A program made the position numbers and the translations under genes. The notes beneath the pieces were generated by a model that was given only the letters and a program-made list of their open reading frames with translations, was not told where the DNA came from and did no database searches. From positions 62,001 through 126,000 of the forward strand of contig JAMFSK010000200.1 of the NCBI GenBank assembly GCA_026225235.1: DNA of 64,000 bases. The letters run 5' to 3'. The DNA is from Burkholderiales bacterium. GTDB taxonomy: Bacteria > Pseudomonadota > Gammaproteobacteria > Burkholderiales > Burkholderiaceae. Of this stretch, positions 17,874-27,883 are shown one piece after another. How positions within the stretch are numbered: the first letter of the stretch is position 1; each line of letters opens with the position of its first letter.

Positions 17874-18161
17874 ATGAGCCTGCGCCCACTTCACGATCGC
17901 GTGATCGTCAAACGCATCGAACAGGAAACCAAGACCTCCTCGGGCATCGTGCTGCCTGAGAGTGCCGCCGAGAAGCCAGACCAGGGCGAAGTCCTCGCCG
18001 TCGGACCGGGCAAGCGCGACACGGATGGCCGACGCATCGAGCCCGACCTCAAGGTCGGCGAGCGCGTGCTGTTCGGCAAGTACGCCGGCCAAACCGTCAA
18101 GGTGGACGGCGACGAACTGCTCGTGTTGCGCGAAGAAGACGTTGTCGCCGTGGTCGGTTAA
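17874..18161 (+). CDS. groES: Co-chaperonin GroES
   Basis: The 95-residue protein is a full Gro[18 protein letters not shown] at the start, [14 protein letters not shown] (mobile loop) near 20-33, and [29 protein letters not shown] towards the end. It caps the GroEL cavity during protein folding. It is 21 bp before groEL with the usual gene order. A CIRCE-like operator precedes it, so heat-shock control through HrcA is expected. Its location inside organosulfur genes suggests that this is an accessory groESL copy, although the rest of the genome is not visible. Confidence 0.97.
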   Translation: MSLRPLHDRVIVKRIEQETKTSSGIVLPESAAEKPDQGEVLAVGPGKRDTDGRRIEPDLKVGERVLFGKYAGQTVKVDGDELLVLREEDVVAVVG

Positions 18162-19826
<1,665 letters not shown>

Positions 19827-19853
19827 CATCCGTGCTCGCGTAGAAGAGCTGGA

Positions 19854-19870
19854 CCGGCGCTTGGCGCCGG
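19854..19870 (+). terminator. Hairpin after groEL
   Basis: CCGGCGC-TTG-GCGCCGG is a perfect 7-bp stem with a 3-base loop, 28 bp after the groEL stop. The following bases (CTCCCTCTCG) are not a run of T, so intrinsic termination would be inefficient; partial read-through into the cold-shock gene or mRNA 3'-end protection are alternatives. Confidence 0.4.
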
Positions 19871-19918
19871 CTCCCTCTCGAAAAGCAATACATCTTCTTA
19901 CTAAGTTTGGGATTTTCT

Positions 19919-20122
19919 ATGGCAACTGGCACAGTCAAATGGTTTAACGACGCAAAGGGTTTCGGATTTATCACGCCAGACGACGGGGGCGAGGATCTGT
20001 TTGCGCACTTTTCCGAAATAAAAGCGGATGGATTCAAGAGCCTGCAGGAAAACCAGCGTGTAGACTTTGAAGTAAAACAAGGCCCAAAGGGTAAGCAGGC
20101 GTCGAATATAAAGCCTGCATAA
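19919..20122 (+). CDS. Cold-shock domain protein (CspA family)
   Basis: The 67-residue protein is a single cold-shock domain: [18 protein letters not shown] with RNP1 KGFGFI at 13-18 and RNP2-like DLFAHF at about 26-31, ending [10 protein letters not shown]. It binds single-stranded RNA or DNA and melts RNA structure. The ATG at 19919 was chosen as the family start; an in-frame ATG 12 bp upstream exists. It follows groEL by 92 bp and is followed by a strong hairpin. Many Csp proteins are not cold induced, and no extended cold-shock leader is apparent here. Confidence 0.93.
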   Translation: MATGTVKWFNDAKGFGFITPDDGGEDLFAHFSEIKADGFKSLQENQRVDFEVKQGPKGKQASNIKPA

Positions 20123-20141
20123 CACGCCACAATCAACCCCG

Positions 20142-20168
20142 TGCTTCCCGGAAAACTTCCGGGAAGCA
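20142..20168 (+). terminator. Strong hairpin after the cold-shock gene
   Basis: TGCTTCCCGGAA-AAC-TTCCGGGAAGCA is a perfect 12-bp stem with a 3-base loop starting 20 bp after the stop codon. It is not followed by a T run on the plus strand, but stem strength and location fit a transcription terminator or 3'-end stabiliser. Confidence 0.65.
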
Positions 20169-20169
20169 A

Positions 20170-21077
20170 ACCAGTCGTTCGGCGTGAGTACCGCGTCCCT
20201 CACGCGGCATCGCTCAGAATTTTAATTGTCCTACGACCCCAGCGGACGCGGATCAAAACCCAACACCGTCGAGTTTAGGAAATGGCACCGGCACAGTGGT
20301 CCCAAGACGCGTACGCAATCACGTTTTGGCAAATCTAGCCCACCTCTGACCTGCGGCTTGCTGACCGGTTATCGATCCGGCGAACAATGTCCGTATGGTA
20401 CGTACGAGGCGCTTTTGCATCGACATTCTCGGCTAGGCCGGCTAACGTCTGCGCAGCGAATACGTCGGTCATGAGTTTCTGGGCTTCGAGCATCACCGCG
20501 TGAATGGAACAGACGCCTTGCGTCGCCCACCGGAGCGGCTGTCCTTCGAACACAGCGCAGTTTGCGCGGATTTCCCGGCAATCGAATAGCGGCTTCGCTC
20601 CATCCACCGCGACCATCACATCCAGCAGTCAGATCAAGATGATCGGTAGCGAGGCGAAGGCGCTCAAACGAACGATCTGCGAAGAATGGATCTATCCGCC
20701 GGTCGCTGACAGGTATGCGGCATTTGCAGCCGCCGACCCCGCCTTAAGCGTCGTCGCTTAAGGCGTGGCCCACACGACGCGGCGAGGCGACGTCCTACGT
20801 ACACGGCTATCCAGGATCTAAGGATGCACACAGCTCCCTGCGACCTCGAACAAAGCAATGCTTTGGCGCTGTTACTTGCGCCATAGAAAGGGACGCCTTC
20901 TTTAAGCACCGCTAGTGATGGGCCAAGCGCTCAGTCGCCGGGCCCATTGGCATACCGAGGATTTCCCCGCTCGGGAATAAGCTTCCAACGAATGAATCTT
21001 TTCCCTTCTGCCAACGGGTGCTTATAGTCGGTCCGGATCCTCCGCGCATCCAGCCGGAGGTATCGTTCACGCGCACT
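20170..21077. other. Gene-poor stretch of about 0.9 kb
   Basis: No open frame here shows recognisable protein similarity, a ribosome site or neighbour coupling. The candidates are 60-95 codons long and overlap one another on both strands (for example 20335-20619 minus and 20504-20761 plus). Apart from a perfect hairpin at 20740-20765 I see no repeats, RNA gene or insertion-sequence end. It may be a remnant of lost genes at a junction between the groESL block and the AraC-led block. Confidence 0.5.
20740..20765. repeat. Perfect 11-bp inverted repeat
   Basis: CGCCTTAAGCG-TCGT-CGCTTAAGGCG forms a perfect 11-bp stem with a 4-base loop inside the gene-poor stretch. It is not followed by a T run on either strand. 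It could be the terminator or operator of a lost gene, or a scar of a recombination event; nothing nearby decides this. Confidence 0.6.
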
Positions 21078-22019
21078 ATGCATCCGAACCTTGAAAAAAT
21101 CGTTCATTGGGTGCTCGCGGGCCTTGAGCTCAAGAGCACCCTGTTCCACGTCGGTCAATATTGCGGCGGATGGCAAGCATCGACTGTGGGATTCGAACGT
21201 GCAAGTTTCCATGTCGTGTTGCACGGGGAATGCTGGCTACACCTGCCCGATGACCAGCGCAGCGTACGGCTCCACGAGGGCGATGCGGTGTTCCTGCTGC
21301 GTGACCTGCCGCATTGCCTGTCCCCCGACCCCACCCGGCCGGCGGCAGGTCAACCCGTCGAGCGTCACGGCAGCATGCAGCCGCTGGATACCTCGATTGC
21401 CGGCAGTGTGGGGCTTGCCTGTGGGTTCTTCGAGTTCCAATCGACGCTCGGCAATCTGATCCTCTCGCTTTTGCCCGACTATCTCGTGGTGAAGCGGGAC
21501 GACCCTGCGCTCGGGGGCGCGCATGTGATCTTTGACCTGATCCGGGCGGAGGCACAGAAGGCCTCGGCAGAGTCATCGCCATTAATCTCGCGGCTTACCG
21601 AGCTCCTCTTCTTCTATGCGCTGCGCGAAGTGGCAGTGCGCGACGGTGCCGCCTGCAGTCTATGGTCGCTGATGCGCGGCAAAGAATTCTCCCAGCTCGT
21701 GACCGCGATCATCGAGGCGCCGGGCGAAACGTGGTCAGCAGACACGATGGCAAGCTACGCTCATATGTCGCGTGCGCGATTCTTCAAGCGCTTCGTCGAA
21801 GTCAGCGGGCAGCCACCCGCGCAATTCGTCGCCGCCGTCCGCATGAAAGTAGCCGCGGAATTACTGCGTGCAGGCTGGAGCATTCCTCGCGCGAGCGAAG
21901 AAGTGGGTTACCTGTCCGAATCCGCCTTCGCTCAGGCCTTTAAGCGTATGACCGGTGAACAACCTGGTGCCTACCGCCGGATGCATCTCGTAACAGACGC
22001 CCAGCTCGCTGACGCCTGA
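21078..22019 (+). CDS. AraC-family regulator with cupin-like N-terminal domain
   Basis: The 313-residue protein has an N-terminal cupin-like part (FHVVLHGECWLHLPDD, LHEGDAVFLLRDLPHCL) that would sense a small molecule, and a C-terminal AraC double helix-turn-helix: ARFFKRFVEVSGQPPAQFVA, IPRASEEVGYLSESAFAQAF and KRMTGEQPGAYRR. ATG 21078 is chosen because homology starts there; a GTG at 21018 is an alternative. It lies 180 bp upstream of the AhpD-like protein, flavoprotein and SsuBAC genes on the same strand and is their likely regulator. No sigma-54 site was found in front of that operon, which fits control by a different regulator. Confidence 0.87.
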   Translation: MHPNLEKIVHWVLAGLELKSTLFHVGQYCGGWQASTVGFERASFHVVLHGECWLHLPDDQRSVRLHEGDAVFLLRDLPHCLSPDPTRPAAGQPVERHGSMQPLDTSIAGSVGLACGFFEFQSTLGNLILSLLPDYLVVKRDDPALGGAHVIFDLIRAEAQKASAESSPLISRLTELLFFYALREVAVRDGAACSLWSLMRGKEFSQLVTAIIEAPGETWSADTMASYAHMSRARFFKRFVEVSGQPPAQFVAAVRMKVAAELLRAGWSIPRASEEVGYLSESAFAQAFKRMTGEQPGAYRRMHLVTDAQLADA

Positions 22020-22199
22020 TTCAGCGCACGCATACGCATACGCGTCACAAGGTCGATGAAACCGGACTTCCTCGTGTGTGCTCTATCCGACTTCGCGAGA
22101 CGAAACAGCAGGGATTGCAGACGCTCCCGCATTGCATGCAGACAGACGCCCCATCGACAATAGCCGCATTGAGAATTCGTCGTCGAACAAGGAAAGTCC

Positions 22200-22766
22200 A
22201 TGAGCCGCCTGCCCCTTCATACCTTCGAAAGCGCCCCCGAAGCGAGTCGTCCATTTGTCGAGAAAGCCCAGGCGAATAACGGCTTTCTTCCGAACCTCGT
22301 CGCCTCCCTGGCCAACGCGCCCACCGCACTCGAGACTTATCTCACGGTCGCGGCCATCAACGGCCGTAGCGGCCTGACGCTTGCGGAACGCGAAATCGTG
22401 CAGATCACGGCCGCCGGCATCCATGGGTGCGGTTTCTGTGTGGCTGGTCATACGGCCGTGGCGCTCAAGAAAGCACAGATCGACGCTGACTCGGTCGAGC
22501 AAGCGCGCACGCAGCAACCGATCGGGAATCCAAAGCTCGACGCTGTGGCCCGTTTCACGCGCGAGGTCATCGCCACGCGCGGTGCAGTCAGCGATGCACA
22601 GTTGGCCACGTTTCGTGCGGCCGGCTACACTGAGGCGAATGCGCTCGAGGTCATACTGGGCGTGAGCCTCGCGACGCTGTGCAACTTCGCAAACAACTTG
22701 TCGCAAAACGAGTTGAACCCCGAACTCGCAGCGTATCGATGGACGCCGGCCGCGCAACCCGCATGA
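22200..22766 (+). CDS. AhpD-like / carboxymuconolactone decarboxylase family protein
   Basis: The 188-residue protein has the AhpD core: LTLAEREIVQITAAG followed by CGFCVAGHTA, giving the redox pair Cys77 and Cys80 with His84, in the CxxC...H arrangement of alkylhydroperoxidases. A second helical repeat follows near residues 115-170. Such proteins reduce peroxides or act as thiol oxidoreductases. AAGGAAAG precedes the ATG. It heads an operon with a flavoprotein and an SsuABC importer (ATGA overlap with the next gene). A role in removing peroxide formed by flavin enzymes or in handling a thiol intermediate is plausible but not shown. Confidence 0.85.
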   Translation: MSRLPLHTFESAPEASRPFVEKAQANNGFLPNLVASLANAPTALETYLTVAAINGRSGLTLAEREIVQITAAGIHGCGFCVAGHTAVALKKAQIDADSVEQARTQQPIGNPKLDAVARFTREVIATRGAVSDAQLATFRAAGYTEANALEVILGVSLATLCNFANNLSQNELNPELAAYRWTPAAQPA

Positions 22767-23866
22767 GTGCCTTCATCCGTCTGCCGATACGATCAATCGA
22801 GCGTAGTCTGCTGGACTGGCTCGATGCTCACGCGACCGCTCTCGACGAAGGACAAGCCGAGCCGACAGACGTGCTGCCGCGACTCGCCGACGCGGGGCTG
22901 TTCAAGCTCGGTGTCCCGATCGCGCACGGCGGTGTGGGCGGTACAAGCCTCGACGCAGTCGCAGCGATCGCTACGATTGCCGAGCATTCGCTGACGGCGG
23001 CATTTGTTTTCTGGGGACACCGCACCTTTATCGAATATTTGCTCGAGAGTCCGAACGCGAGCCTGCGCGAGCGCTGGCTCGCACCATTGCTGGCTGGCAA
23101 GCATGCAGGTGCAACGGGGTTGTCGAATGCGATGAAATACCTGGGTGGCATCGAGCCACTCCAGATGGGCGCTCATCGCGCGCCTGACGGATGGATCCTC
23201 GAAGGCCAGCTCCCCTGGGTGACCAATCTGCGCAAGGAAGGCTTTATCGTCGCCGCCGCAGTCGATCATGCGGACCGGTCGAGTCCTTCTATTTTTGCGA
23301 TTCCCCACGATGCGCAGGGCGTCGCACGCAGTGCGGATCTTGATCTCATAGCGCTGCGTTCGAGCAATACCGCCGCCATCAGTGTCGAAGAGACCTGGCT
23401 GTCGTCGGACTGGGAGATCGATCCCGACGCACTCAGTTTCTTGTCGCGTGTAAGGCCTGCTTTCCTGGCCATGCAGTGCGCCCTCTCGATAGGGCTCGCG
23501 CGCCGCAGCCTCAGCGAATCGCTGCTTGCGGCCGAAACGCTGGGCGCCGAGATCGATGCGCTCGATCATCGGTTACAGAAAGCCGTCCATCTTCTCTCTG
23601 AAGGGCTGTCCTCGGGCCTGTTTCGTTCGCGTCCGGCTCCCCTCTTCGAAATCCGCATTGAACTCGCAGCAATCGCATGCGCGGCGGTGAATCTCGAGAT
23701 CCAGACAAGTGGCGGTCGGGGCTATCTGCGCGACGCGGGCGGCGCGTCCCGGCGCGGTGACGTGGCACGCCGCTGGCGCGAGGCGGCGTTCATCCCCGTC
23801 GTGACGCCGAGCCTGACTCAACTGAAGAGTCAGCTCGCGAAACACGCCGGCAGCAACGCGGCATGA
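22763..23866 (+). CDS. Acyl-CoA dehydrogenase-like flavoprotein
   Basis: The 367-residue protein is a divergent acyl-CoA dehydrogenase-fold protein: ADAGLFKLGVPIAHGGVGGTSLDAV, then FVFWGHRTFIEYLL, TGLSNAMKYLGG and the C-terminal LEIQTSGGRGYLRDAGGASRRGDVARRWREA region. It lacks the C-terminal HWRNARTHTLHDP of the three SfnB proteins in this window, so it is a separate branch. ATG 22763 overlaps the upstream stop by 4 bp, and the stop overlaps the ATPase start by 4 bp. The operon partner SsuABC importer points to oxidation of an imported sulfonate-like compound. Whether it is a dehydrogenase or a flavin-dependent monooxygenase cannot be told from sequence. Confidence 0.82.
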   Translation: MSAFIRLPIRSIERSLLDWLDAHATALDEGQAEPTDVLPRLADAGLFKLGVPIAHGGVGGTSLDAVAAIATIAEHSLTAAFVFWGHRTFIEYLLESPNASLRERWLAPLLAGKHAGATGLSNAMKYLGGIEPLQMGAHRAPDGWILEGQLPWVTNLRKEGFIVAAAVDHADRSSPSIFAIPHDAQGVARSADLDLIALRSSNTAAISVEETWLSSDWEIDPDALSFLSRVRPAFLAMQCALSIGLARRSLSESLLAAETLGAEIDALDHRLQKAVHLLSEGLSSGLFRSRPAPLFEIRIELAAIACAAVNLEIQTSGGRGYLRDAGGASRRGDVARRWREAAFIPVVTPSLTQLKSQLAKHAGSNAA

Positions 23867-24738
23867 AAGGGGCCGCGCATCCGCAAGCCGGTTCGACGCC
23901 GCGGCTTGACGCGCGTTCGATCACGCTGACTTATCGACAGTGTGTGACAAGCGAACGCACCGTTCTCGACGCGCTTGACCTGGTCGTTCAGCCCGGTGAA
24001 CTCGTCTCGATTCTCGGCCCTAGCGGCTCAGGGAAATCGAGCTTGTTGCGCATCCTGGCGGGGCTTTTGACACCCACTGCGGGCGACGTGCAGGTCGAAG
24101 GCATTCCGCTTAGAAGTCCCCGTGCCGATGTCGCGCTCGCATTCCAGGATCCACGGCTGTTGCCCTGGCTGTCGGTCGAACGCAATGTCGCGTTCGGACT
24201 CGGCTTCAGGCATCAGCAACGTCTTTCGCGCCTCGAGCGACGCGAGCGGGTGGATGCGGCCCTCACGGAGGTCGGTCTCGCCAATGGACGGCATCTGATG
24301 CCATCCCAACTCTCGGGCGGCATGGCGCAGCGCGTGGCACTTGCTCGCTGTCTGTCACGACGGCCGCGGGTGTTGTTGCTAGACGAGCCTTTCGGTGCGC
24401 TCGACGAAGTCACCCGCGCTGACATGCAGCAACTGCTTCTCAAGGTTGTCCGCGATACGGGGGCTGCGACGGTACTCGTGACCCATGATATCGACGAAGC
24501 CTTGCAGATTTCCGACCGCGTCGTGCTGCTTGGCACGAACGGCAAGCTGGCGGGTGAGTGGTCGATCGACCTCCCTCATCCGCGAGAGAACGCGCTGGAT
24601 GCGATGGCAGAGCTGCGCGTCTCCATTCTGCGCACGCTGCAGACATCGGTACGTTCCGGCCAACCCGCCATTCGGGGCGATGCCCTTCGCGATCGGCTGG
24701 TCCAGGAGAGTGCCGCTTCGTCTCGCTCCTTGCCCTGA
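23863..24738 (+). CDS. ssuB: Sulfonate/taurine-type ABC importer ATPase (SsuB family)
   Basis: The 291-residue ATPase has Walker A GPSGSGKS at 52-59, Q-loop FQDPRLLPWLSVERN (the DPRLLPW wording is typical of nitrate/sulfonate/taurine ATPases), signature LSGGM at 150-154, Walker B VLLLDEPFGALDE with Glu175, and a switch histidine in VTHDIDEA. It overlaps the flavoprotein gene by 4 bp and is followed by a binding protein and a permease, which together form one complete importer. The C-terminal extension of about 50 residues has no recognised domain. Confidence 0.92.
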   Translation: MKGAAHPQAGSTPRLDARSITLTYRQCVTSERTVLDALDLVVQPGELVSILGPSGSGKSSLLRILAGLLTPTAGDVQVEGIPLRSPRADVALAFQDPRLLPWLSVERNVAFGLGFRHQQRLSRLERRERVDAALTEVGLANGRHLMPSQLSGGMAQRVALARCLSRRPRVLLLDEPFGALDEVTRADMQQLLLKVVRDTGAATVLVTHDIDEALQISDRVVLLGTNGKLAGEWSIDLPHPRENALDAMAELRVSILRTLQTSVRSGQPAIRGDALRDRLVQESAASSRSLP

Positions 24739-24805
24739 AGGCTGCCGGTGCATCGGCCCACGATTTCCTTGCTATCCCACCACTGACCTTAGATCCGAGA
24801 CTGAC

Positions 24806-25996
24806 ATGTGCCAGGTTCCCATGACACGCCGCGAATGGCTCAAGCTTGCAGCACTTCTGACGGCCGGGGGCGCCGCGCCGTTGCTCACCAGCCTGAGCGC
24901 GCGCGCCGCGGCCGAGCCTGACGCGCCCGTGCGCATCGGTTATTTGCCCATTACCGACGCCGCCCCACTGCTCGTCGCGCATAACAACGGCTACTTCGAG
25001 CAAGCCGGTGTCGCAGTCGAAAAGCCGACCCTGCTGCGCAGTTGGGCGCAACTCGTCGAGGCCTTTCTGTCGGGACAGGTCAATGTCGTCCATCTGCTTT
25101 CGCCCCTCGCGGTCTGGGCGCGCTACGGCGGCCAGGCGCCCGCGAAAGTGGTGGCCTGGAACCATGTCAATGGTTCGGCCCTGACCGTTACCCCCGATAT
25201 CGCCTCGGTTCGCGACCTGGGAGGCAAGGTCGTCGCCGTCCCCTTCTGGTATTCGATTCACAACGTGGTCTTGCAAGACATGCTCCGCTCCGCGGGGCTC
25301 ACGCCGGTGATCCGACAGACCGGCGGGATTGCGCCGAACGAAGTCAACCTGATCGTGATGGCGCCCTCGGATATGCCGCCGGCGCTCGCGGCCCGTCAGA
25401 TCGCCGGATTTATCGTCGCCGAACCGTTCAACGCTGCGGTGGAGGCACTCAACGTCGGAAAAATTCTGCGCTTCACCGGCGACGTCTGGAAGAGCCATGC
25501 TTGCTGCACCGTCTTCATGCACGAGCAGGACCTTCAGACCCGTCCCGACTGGTCGCAAAAGGTCGTCGATGCCATCGTGCGCGCCCAGCTCTGGAGCCGT
25601 ACGCATCCGGAAGAGGTTGCCCGACTGCTCTCGCGCGACGGGCCGAACCGCTATACCCCTCACGCGAGCCAGGTGCTGACGCGTGTGCTCGCACCGACCG
25701 CGTCGGAAGAAGGCCGTTATCTCGCTGACGGCGCGGTTCGTCATGCCGACTGGAACCAGAAGCGCATCGACTTCCAGCCGTTCCCCTATCCCAGTTACAC
25801 AGAGGAGCTGGTACGGCGCCTGAAGGCGACCAAAGTCGAGGGCAATGCGCAGTTTCTCGCGAGTCTCGATCCAGCCCATGCCGCGCGGGATCTGGTCGAC
25901 GATCGCTTCGTGCGCAAGAGTATTGCGGCCGTCGGCGGCTTCCGCGCGTTCGGCCAGCCGGAGCGCTTCGAGCGAGAGGAACTAATCGATGTCTGA
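24806..25996 (+). CDS. ssuA: Sulfonate-type ABC importer binding protein (SsuA-like), Tat signal
   Basis: The 396-residue protein is a NMT1/SsuA-like periplasmic binding protein: VRIGYLPITDAAPLLVAHNNGYFEQAG, FLSGQVNVVHLLSPLAVWARYGG, ADDxxSVRDLGGKVVAVP-type core and IAGFIVAEPFNAAVE. The N-terminus MTRREWLKLAALLTAGG carries a twin-arginine motif. ATG 24806 and ATG 24821 are both possible; the second starts exactly at the Tat motif and has AGG upstream. It overlaps the permease start by 8 bp. It would capture a sulfonate, nitrile or pyrimidine-like ligand; the operon favours a sulfur compound. Confidence 0.9.
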   Translation: MCQVPMTRREWLKLAALLTAGGAAPLLTSLSARAAAEPDAPVRIGYLPITDAAPLLVAHNNGYFEQAGVAVEKPTLLRSWAQLVEAFLSGQVNVVHLLSPLAVWARYGGQAPAKVVAWNHVNGSALTVTPDIASVRDLGGKVVAVPFWYSIHNVVLQDMLRSAGLTPVIRQTGGIAPNEVNLIVMAPSDMPPALAARQIAGFIVAEPFNAAVEALNVGKILRFTGDVWKSHACCTVFMHEQDLQTRPDWSQKVVDAIVRAQLWSRTHPEEVARLLSRDGPNRYTPHASQVLTRVLAPTASEEGRYLADGAVRHADWNQKRIDFQPFPYPSYTEELVRRLKATKVEGNAQFLASLDPAHAARDLVDDRFVRKSIAAVGGFRAFGQPERFEREELIDV

Positions 25997-26846
25997 ACCG
26001 ATATCGGCGCGAAGGGGCGCACCGTCTCGCGCAACCGCTATCGCTGCGGGCCATTCGACCCGCCCCGTTGCGCAACGACTTCGTGCTCATGCAGAGGCAT
26101 CACATGTACCGACGGCTTTGCTGGGCCTTCTCGGACTTGTGGCGACATTCGGGCTCTGGTGGCTGGGGCTTCATTTGTTGACGGCTCCCGGCAGCCTTCA
26201 GCGACAGTTCACACCCGACGCGGCACTGGCCGCGCTGCCATCGCTGATCAGCGACGGCCATCTGATCGGACAGGCCGTCGTCAGTCTGCGGCGCGTGGCA
26301 ATCGGCATCGGCTGGGCTCTCTTGATCGGGGTGCCGCTGGGATTTCTGGTCGGCCGCATGCGCTGGCTCGACGCAACGCTCGCGCCAACCTTCCAGTTCC
26401 TCCGAATGGTCTCGCCGCTCTCGTGGATGCCCATTGCCGTGATGTCGCTCGGGATCGGTGAACGCTCCGTATGCTTCTTGCTGGCATTTGCAGCCGTCTG
26501 GCCCCTACTCATGAATACGGCCGCCGGGGTCGCACAACTCGACGCGCGCTGGCTCGAACTCGGCGAAAGCCTCGCTGCGACCCGCACGGAGATCATCGTG
26601 CATATCTTTATCCCCGGGATCGCCTCACATGTGCTGACCGGCCTGCGCCTCGCACTTGGGGTCGTGTGGATCGTCCTCGTACCGGCGGAAATGCTCGGCG
26701 TAAGCGCGGGCCTGGGCTACCTGATCCTGGATACCCGTGACCGTCTCGCCTACTCGGAGCTGACGGCGGTGATCCTGACCATCGGTGCGATCGGTTTCGC
26801 GCTCGATTCGCTGATACGCCTCGTCTATCGCAAATTCGCGGCTTGA
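25989..26846 (+). CDS. ssuC: Sulfonate-type ABC importer permease (SsuC family)
   Basis: The 285-residue protein has six predicted membrane segments (about 45-65, 105-125, 135-150, 160-180, 215-240 and 250-270). Its coupling loop ELGESLAATRTEIIVHIFIPGIASHVLTGLRL is the sulfonate/taurine/nitrate permease type, as is GLGYLILDTRDR later. It would homodimerise and pair with the ATPase at 23863. It is the last clear gene of the operon that starts at 22200. Its start overlaps the binding-protein stop by 8 bp. Confidence 0.92.
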   Translation: MSEPISARRGAPSRATAIAAGHSTRPVAQRLRAHAEASHVPTALLGLLGLVATFGLWWLGLHLLTAPGSLQRQFTPDAALAALPSLISDGHLIGQAVVSLRRVAIGIGWALLIGVPLGFLVGRMRWLDATLAPTFQFLRMVSPLSWMPIAVMSLGIGERSVCFLLAFAAVWPLLMNTAAGVAQLDARWLELGESLAATRTEIIVHIFIPGIASHVLTGLRLALGVVWIVLVPAEMLGVSAGLGYLILDTRDRLAYSELTAVILTIGAIGFALDSLIRLVYRKFAA

Positions 26847-26961
26847 TATTGCGCGAGCGTGCGGATTTGCTTGTTCCAATTGCTTCTTTCCCCTATGCGG
26901 CCGGCTTGGTTACCCTTGCAACGTGCTCTCAATGACATTGCAAAACCGAGGTGGAATTACT

Positions 26962-27177
26962 ATGCGTTACAAGGGGTATGAACTCGCACCCGCTGCCCAA
27001 CCGCTCGCAAGCGGCCTGTTTGCGGCCAATCTCGTGATCCAGGAAGAGGCCTCGCCCCGTGCGCGCGCCTTTGTTTTCGACGCGCTCGACTACTTCTTCG
27101 AGTCCGAGCTCGCCATTGCCTATGCGGCGCGCTGGGGCCGGATGTGGATCGACGACCATCGTCGCCCGGGCGCCTGA
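26962..27177 (+). CDS. Small conserved-looking protein of unknown function
   Basis: The 71-residue product (MRYKGYELAPAAQPLASGLF to the end) starts at an ATG with a good ribosome site, GAGGTGGAA, 8 bases upstream. The pattern of a short protein opening with YKGYEL, a beta-rich start and a helical end (DALDYFFESELAIAYAARWGRMWID) resembles small uncharacterised proteins seen in Burkholderiales, but I cannot name a function. It is 115 bp downstream of the SsuC-like gene and convergent with tetR, and could be separately transcribed. Confidence 0.65.
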   Translation: MRYKGYELAPAAQPLASGLFAANLVIQEEASPRARAFVFDALDYFFESELAIAYAARWGRMWIDDHRRPGA

Positions 27178-27228
27178 AAGGTCATTGACGATCATCCTCC
27201 CGCACCCCTTCCTGGCGCCGGTCAGACA

Positions 27229-27849
27229 CTACTTTCCGGTCAGGCCAAAGAATTCATATCGCGCGAGTTGATCGGCCAGATCCTGCACCTCGATCGACGG
27301 TTGATGCGCCAGATCATGTCCGTGACCGAACAACCACCATCCGATCGTGCCCTCGATGGTGTGATAGACAAAGGCGGCACGCACATCCACCTTGTCGAGA
27401 TCGCGCAACATACCCAGCGTCACCGCCTGTTCGATATTGCGACGTAGCGACTCATAGAGCGCCGCGCGCACGCCCGAGATCGCCGTATCGATCACCGGGT
27501 CCGCGCCGTAACCCTTGGCGAGCAAGAGCGCCATGAAATAGCGGCTCTCGCTAGCAAACGTCAACAAATCGATGAGCCACGCGCGGGTGTTGGCCAACAT
27601 GTCCTCAGTCGACGCGACGTGCGCGCGGTAACCGCGGTCGATTGCCGCGACCATGGCATGCTGGCCCGACTCGAACAGCTCGCGGGTCATGTCGAGTTTG
27701 CTTTTGAAGTGCCAGTAGAACGTCGCCTGCGCACAACCGCTCTCGCGCACGATGTCCGACACCTTGGTCAGGTGATAGCCTTTCGTGGCGAATAGCCTGA
27801 GGGCACATTCGAGAATGACGTCCCGCGTATCCTTGATCTCTTTGCTCAA
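27229..27849 (-). CDS. TetR-family transcriptional regulator (TTG start)
   Basis: The 206-residue protein starts with the TetR DNA-binding domain: ILECALRLFATKGYHLTKVSDIV followed by ATFYWHFKSKLDM. The remaining 150 residues form a ligand-binding helical domain. The open frame runs far upstream into the HD gene, but homology begins at a TTG at 27849 that has GGAGAG 5 bases upstream, so TTG is the likely start (LSKEIKDTRD). It is 34 bp after the HD-domain gene and is the last gene of the operon that begins with the TonB receptor at 36369; it may repress that operon through the palindrome at 36409-36422. Confidence 0.85.
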   Translation of the reverse strand: MSKEIKDTRDVILECALRLFATKGYHLTKVSDIVRESGCAQATFYWHFKSKLDMTRELFESGQHAMVAAIDRGYRAHVASTEDMLANTRAWLIDLLTFASESRYFMALLLAKGYGADPVIDTAISGVRAALYESLRRNIEQAVTLGMLRDLDKVDVRAAFVYHTIEGTIGWWLFGHGHDLAHQPSIEVQDLADQLARYEFFGLTGK

Positions 27850-27883
27850 AGTGCTCTCTCCGGGGTGGGCACGCTGCGGGGCA

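Noticed and set aside
20335-20619. Minus-strand 94-codon frame in the gene-poor stretch
   Set aside because: The translation contains a few protein-like stretches, but there is no ribosome site, no recognised family and it overlaps a plus-strand frame; not enough support for a gene.
20504-20761. Plus-strand 85-codon frame in the gene-poor stretch
   Set aside because: No recognisable domain, no ribosome site, and its stop lies inside a hairpin; could be a remnant but cannot be supported.
24440-25879. Minus-strand open frame of 479 codons
   Set aside because: It runs antisense across the end of ssuB and nearly all of ssuA, both of which have clear family motifs; the translation is low-complexity and rich in Arg/Gly.
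26905-26930. TTGGTT...TTGCA in front of the small ORF at 26962 as a sigma-54 promoter
   Set aside because: The GG-to-GC spacing is two bases too short for a -24/-12 promoter.
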